DNA from: UBA4582 sp038106185
GTDB lineage: Bacteria; Pseudomonadota; Gammaproteobacteria; Pseudomonadales; Azotimanducaceae
Length of the DNA: 64,000 nt
Reading direction: 5' to 3'
Assembly (NCBI GenBank): GCA_038106185.1
Contig: JAYODE010000008.1
Span: 1-64,000 of the forward strand
A program made the position numbers and the translations under genes. The notes under the pieces were generated by a model. It ran no database searches and was not told the origin of the DNA. It saw nothing but the letters and a program-made list of their open reading frames with translations. Below are positions 60,566-64,000 of the stretch, piece after piece (position 1 is the stretch's first letter; each line of letters begins with the position of its first letter).

Positions 60566-61230
60566 CCGTTGGTCAAGGTCAGCAGTATGGCGCTTGCAAC
60601 CTCCATCGATAATCCGGGGCGGGGAATAGGTAAATGCTGTGTCATCTGCGCCAGTGCCGCGGCCTTTTGATCGCCCAGTCGATCGAACATGCCGGTACTG
60701 ATCAATCCGGGTGCGACCACATTAATTCTTCTAGGTGCCATCTCGACTGCCAGTGCTCGAGTCAACGCTTCCACGGCATTCCCAACGCATGAGATGGAGC
60801 TCATGCCGGGGTTACACTTCCTGGCAGGACTGCCGCTGACGAGGGTGATGGAGGCATCGGCCGCGAGAAAAGGCGCGGACTCGCGAATAACATTGCAATA
60901 GCCCCAGAATTTGTCAAATGCCTCGCGAAACTGTTCCTGAGTTTGCTCCAGAAAGGGTGCCATGGTGCGATTGGCGCCCGTTGCCGCAGCGACCACATGA
61001 TCGACAGTGCCAACCTTCGAAAACAGTGCCTGCAATCCGCTTCGATCATGGGTATCGAGGACTTCAAATTGGATGCCAGGATTCTCGGCGGCAGCAGATT
61101 TGACACGCTCCGCTGAGCGACCGACTGCCCAGACCGTCGCGCCGGCGTTCCGTGCCAGTACGGCTGTCGCCAGACCGATACCGGAGGTACCGCCGACGAT
61201 GACAACATTGTGGTTGTTTAGCTCGTTCAT
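60514..61230 (-). CDS. SDR-fold protein lacking the catalytic Tyr-x-x-x-Lys
   Basis: Short-chain dehydrogenase fold (238 residues) with the cofactor loop VGGTSGIGLATA and the terminal YMTGTTLDVDGG. At the place where YSASKAAVEAL is expected the sequence is ISCVGNAVEALTRAL, so both the catalytic tyrosine and lysine are missing; AAATGAN replaces NNAG. Such SDRs exist as a divergent group and may use other residues or act as binding proteins. The final 52 bases overlap the convergent EAL gene. Function unknown. Confidence 0.8.
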   Translation of the reverse strand: MNELNNHNVVIVGGTSGIGLATAVLARNAGATVWAVGRSAERVKSAAAENPGIQFEVLDTHDRSGLQALFSKVGTVDHVVAAATGANRTMAPFLEQTQEQFREAFDKFWGYCNVIRESAPFLAADASITLVSGSPARKCNPGMSSISCVGNAVEALTRALAVEMAPRRINVVAPGLISTGMFDRLGDQKAAALAQMTQHLPIPRPGLSMEVASAILLTLTNGYMTGTTLDVDGGTLLP

Positions 61231-61336
61231 AGATGCCTCGCAGTTTCATTGACGTGGTTGCGCCGAGGATTCAGCGTCCTCGACCTTGGTAGAGCGCCAG
61301 TATGCCATCGAATGGCCAAATCGTTAGCCCCTGGTT

Positions 61337-61924
61337 TCAGTGCGCAGCAAAGTCAAAGGACCGCAGTGCGTTCAGCATCATCTGTACTGACATCATGACC
61401 AGGAGCATGCCCATTAACCGTTCAATCGCAATCAGGCCGCGTCGCCCCAAGAGTTTATGCAGTGGTGCCGCAGCAAGGAGAATAGCCGCCGTCAGTAACC
61501 AGGCGCTGGTGAGGGAGATAAACAGCGGCAACATGGGCTGAGTGGTCGTCATCAGCATCAGAACGGCCAGAATGGATGGTCCGGCTACCGCAGGTATGGC
61601 AAGGGGTACGATCAGAGGTTCCCCGGCCTGGCTGTCGCCGAATATGCCGTTGGGACTCGGGAAAATCATTCGTAAGGCGATCAGGAACAGAATAATACCG
61701 CCGGATATTGAGATGGCTTCCTGGGAAAGGCCAAGAAAATCAAGAACATAACGACCGGTAAACAAGAAGCAAAGCAAGGCGAAATAAGCGATACACAATT
61801 CACGGAATATGATCTTCAGTTGCCGGCTCGAGTCGACATCTTTGAGCACTGCAAGGAACAGCGGAATATTGCCAAGTGGATCCATGATCAGAAAAAAAAC
61901 CAGCGCGGTGCTAATGATTTCCAT
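61337..61924 (-). CDS. MarC/YhgN-family membrane protein
   Basis: Six-helix inner-membrane protein of the MarC (NAAT) family (195 residues). Typical parts are FFLIMDPLGNIPLFLAVLK at the start, the central GGIILFLIALRMIFP, and PLAIPAVAGPSILAVLMLM. MarC proteins were once linked to multiple resistance, but their transport role is not settled. ATG 61924 is preferred over the adjacent TTG 61927. It is probably monocistronic. Confidence 0.9.
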   Translation of the reverse strand: MEIISTALVFFLIMDPLGNIPLFLAVLKDVDSSRQLKIIFRELCIAYFALLCFLFTGRYVLDFLGLSQEAISISGGIILFLIALRMIFPSPNGIFGDSQAGEPLIVPLAIPAVAGPSILAVLMLMTTTQPMLPLFISLTSAWLLTAAILLAAAPLHKLLGRRGLIAIERLMGMLLVMMSVQMMLNALRSFDFAAH

Positions 61925-62244
61925 CAAGTATTTGCCTTAAAGCCAGTGGACCTGGAGGTACGTGGCACCGACCGTGATCGTCGCCTGGGAGAAGGTTACC
62001 ACCGACGGAAAAAAATGGCTCTAGATTGTCGCTTTACCTTGAGTTAAGCGCAGTCGGCCGCATTTAACGGGCTGAGATTCGAGACTCGCGTATCATTGGC
62101 GCAAGTCATGAGGTCGCGCCCGTCGAGCGATTTCTGCGATGATTTTCGAGCCAACCAAACTTGCATTAACAGGGTGATCCAAATAAGCTCCGCACCCGTA
62201 AATACGGCCATGTCATTACAAGGTGAACACCAGGGAGAAAGGTA
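61925..62244. other. Spacer without recognisable features
   Basis: About 320 bases between the divergent MarC and RND adaptor genes. No open frame with a ribosome site, RNA gene or clear operator was seen apart from AGGGAGAAAGG just before 62245. Confidence 0.6.
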
Positions 62245-63327
62245 GTGGGTAGCAAGCGTTCAATCGCAATAGGGATTGCTTTGGCAATGGGTGCCTGGCT
62301 GCTGTCGGGCGAACTTGTATCAAACACCTTGATCGCATCAGAGGCCAAGAAGAGTCCGGTTCAGGAGTCTATACCCACCGTTCGGGGAATAGAAAGTCTG
62401 GCAATTCAACGTCAAAATGTTCTCGCGGTACGGGGGCAGACGCGCGCGAACCGTTCGGTTCAGGTTCGAGCGGAGATAGCCGGTAAAATCGTGTCGCTGC
62501 CAGCAGTCAAGGGTACGCAGGTGAAAGCGGGTGATCTGCTCTGTCAGATCGCGGTCGATACCCGTCAGAGTGAGTTAGACGAGGCTCGCGCACAACTGAA
62601 AAGCGCCCAATTGGAATACGACGGTGTCCTCGATCTCAAACGCCGTGGACTCCAGTCCGAAATCAATGTTGCCAAGGCCAGTGCGTCCCTCGAGAGTGCC
62701 AGGGCGCGAGCCAAGCAGGGTGAGCTGGCGCTGCTGAAAACGCGGATGACCGCGCCCTTTGCCGGTGTTATCGAGAACCAGCCTGTTGAAATAGGGGATT
62801 ATCTGAGTCCCGGACAGGTCTGCGTGACGTTGATGGAAATAGACCCAATGTTGGTGATCGGCCAGGTCTCCGAAAAGAATATAGGTCAGGTGGCACTCAA
62901 GGACGAAGTCCGGGTCTCCCTGATTACCGGTGAGCAATTTACCGGCACCATCAGCTTCATCAGCCGGGTGCCTGATGCATCGACGCGTACCTACCCGATT
63001 GAAGTCACAGTCACCGAGCCCGCTGAGCAGATGCGGGCGGGTATGACGGCTGATATGTTAGTGCCTGTGGGCATTGAGCTCGCGCACTTGATATCGCCGG
63101 CATCGCTGGTGCTGAATGACGAGGGCAACATGGGCGTGCGAATTGTGGACGACTCGGATACGGTGCGGTTCGCAGAGGTCAAGGTCATCAGTGAGGAAGC
63201 CGATGGCGTCTGGGTCAAAGGCCTGCCCGTCAGGATACGGCTTATCACGGTAGGCCAAGAGGAAGTCTTCGACGGCCAGGTAGTGTCCATCGATTTGACC
63301 CCTTTGGCCGCCCTGGTCCGCAACTAA
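62245..63327 (+). CDS. RND efflux periplasmic adaptor subunit
   Basis: Membrane-fusion protein of an RND efflux system (360 residues, GTG start behind AGGGAGAAAGG). An N-terminal signal/anchor (IAIGIALAMGAWLLSGELV) is followed by half a biotinyl-lipoyl motif VRAEIAGKIVSLPAVKGTQVKAGDLLCQI. An alpha-hairpin (DTRQSELDEARAQLKSAQLEYDGVLDLKRRGL...) comes next, then the second lipoyl half TRMTAPFAGVIENQPVEIGDYLSPGQ, and a beta-barrel. It links the inner-membrane pump at 63477 to an outer-membrane channel not seen here. Substrate unknown. Confidence 0.92.
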   Translation: MGSKRSIAIGIALAMGAWLLSGELVSNTLIASEAKKSPVQESIPTVRGIESLAIQRQNVLAVRGQTRANRSVQVRAEIAGKIVSLPAVKGTQVKAGDLLCQIAVDTRQSELDEARAQLKSAQLEYDGVLDLKRRGLQSEINVAKASASLESARARAKQGELALLKTRMTAPFAGVIENQPVEIGDYLSPGQVCVTLMEIDPMLVIGQVSEKNIGQVALKDEVRVSLITGEQFTGTISFISRVPDASTRTYPIEVTVTEPAEQMRAGMTADMLVPVGIELAHLISPASLVLNDEGNMGVRIVDDSDTVRFAEVKVISEEADGVWVKGLPVRIRLITVGQEEVFDGQVVSIDLTPLAALVRN

Positions 63328-63428
63328 TCAAGTCTTTCGTCTTTTGCTAATTCGAGCTTTGGCGCAGGGGAGACCCTACCGCAGTTAGCAGAAGGTGAGA
63401 TCTGCAGAGCGCGTTACACGCCGAACAT

Positions 63429-63460
63429 TTATCCACCGTTATTCTTATCCACCGTTAATT
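63429..63460. repeat. 16-bp direct duplication
   Basis: TTATCCACCGTTATTC followed by TTATCCACCGTTAATT, in the spacer just before the RND permease gene. Confidence 0.7.
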
Positions 63461-63476
63461 AAGGGCACTCAGCCAT

Positions 63477-64000
63477 ATGTTCAGTTACATCGCCTCCTGC
63501 ATCGACCGCTCAAGAACCATACTGTCGCTGATGGCGGTGATCGTGTGTGCGGGTGCTGTGGCCTATCTGAGCATTCCTGTTGAATCCAACCCGGATGTTT
63601 CGGTGCCCGTCATCGTCGTCACCGTGCCTCATGAAGGCATCTCTCCGGAAGACGCCGAGCGTCTCCTCGCCCGGCCGCTGGAGCTGGAGCTCAAGACCAT
63701 TGTCGGCGTGGAGGAAATCAATTCTTACTCCAGCGAAGGCGCGGCGACGGTGGTGGTTGAGTTCGACTACAGTTTTAACGCCAATCAGGCGTTGTTAGAT
63801 GTGCGTGAGGCCGTCGATAAAGCCAAGGCCAAGATGCCAGGCAGTGCGGAGGAACCCATCATCAACGAGGTTTCGGCGGGAGATTTTCCTATTATCACTG
63901 TCAGCCTCGGCGGCAGTGGTGTGCCAGACCGAGTGCTCTATCGTCTTGCTCGAGAACTTAAAGATGAGCTCGAAGGAGTACCGGAGATTTTAGAGGCGAA
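63477..64000 (+). CDS. RND efflux permease (N-terminal part, runs off the window)
   Basis: Start of an AcrB/MdtB-like inner-membrane pump, open to the end of the window (about 174 residues visible). The first helix (LSLMAVIVCAGAVAYLSIPVE) is followed by SNPDVSVPVIVVTVPHEGISPEDAERLLARPLELELKTIVGVEEINSYSSEGAATVVVEFD, the classic RND porter-domain beginning with the P-D-V-x-x-P and EG motifs. It lies about 150 bases after the adaptor gene, forming one operon. The energy-coupling charged residues are beyond the window. Confidence 0.92.
   Translation, partial: MFSYIASCIDRSRTILSLMAVIVCAGAVAYLSIPVESNPDVSVPVIVVTVPHEGISPEDAERLLARPLELELKTIVGVEEINSYSSEGAATVVVEFDYSFNANQALLDVREAVDKAKAKMPGSAEEPIINEVSAGDFPIITVSLGGSGVPDRVLYRLARELKDELEGVPEILEA

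Overview
The window looks like a scaffolded piece (five 100-N gaps) of a heterotrophic gammaproteobacterium chromosome. The evidence is the heat-shock sigma factor RpoH with a recognisable RpoH box, FeoAB behind a Fur-like box, a class-II-glyoxalase GloB, malate synthase G, TonB-dependent receptors under cobalamin and TPP riboswitches, and many fatty-acid/CoA catabolic genes. The style fits a marine, oligotroph-like member of the Pseudomonadales/Cellvibrionales area, but no rRNA or ribosomal protein is present to fix the taxonomy. No tRNA, rRNA, insertion sequence, integrase, phage gene or CRISPR array was seen.

Layout. 0-9 kb: a patatin lipase, then a catabolic run of two DsbA/2-hydroxychromene-2-carboxylate-isomerase-like proteins, a 2-keto-4-pentenoate-hydratase-like enzyme, an acyl-CoA dehydrogenase and an APH-fold phosphotransferase, then DUF445 and an SDR. 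9-18 kb: Fur-controlled feoAB, an MFS carrier, an output-less dCache-HAMP receptor translationally coupled to a CaCA antiporter, and an acyl-CoA synthetase/dehydrogenase pair. 18-27 kb: btuB with a cobalamin riboswitch, an SGNH hydrolase, a SulP carrier, a dienelactone hydrolase, an MBL hydrolase, gloB and a Nudix hydrolase. 27-36 kb: a 37-residue membrane peptide, an unusual SRPBCC-Rieske protein, rpoH, a GPH carrier with DUF169, a DUF4136 lipoprotein and Hsp20. Several promoters in this part carry FNR/Anr-like boxes. 36-46 kb: a CMD-family protein, an SDR, a TPP-riboswitch thiamine uptake operon (TonB receptor, YkoF-like binder, PnuT-like carrier), threonine synthase with an amidase, and an MFS carrier with a dienelactone hydrolase. 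46-48 kb: malate synthase G. 61-64 kb: MarC-like protein and the start of an RND efflux system.

The most striking locus is 48.8-60.6 kb. A sigma-54 activator with an unusual REC-PAS-degenerate GGDEF-GAF-AAA-HTH layout is followed by a good -24/-12 promoter. Behind that promoter lie three overlapping genes: a secreted subtilisin-like protease whose C-terminus carries 13 near-identical GYIWNM hexapeptides, a beta-propeller sensor histidine kinase, and a REC-PAS-GGDEF-EAL response regulator. I infer one signalling unit in which an exported, tryptophan-repeat protease is made under sigma-54 control together with an extracytoplasmic propeller sensor and a c-di-GMP phosphodiesterase output. The function of the hexapeptide array is unknown.

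A second theme is unusual genome texture. At least a dozen spacers and leaders contain short tandem repeats (13-19 bp units, 2-9 copies), each with a different sequence. Most assembly gaps fall in or beside such repeats, and two repeats duplicate the stop-codon region of the preceding gene.
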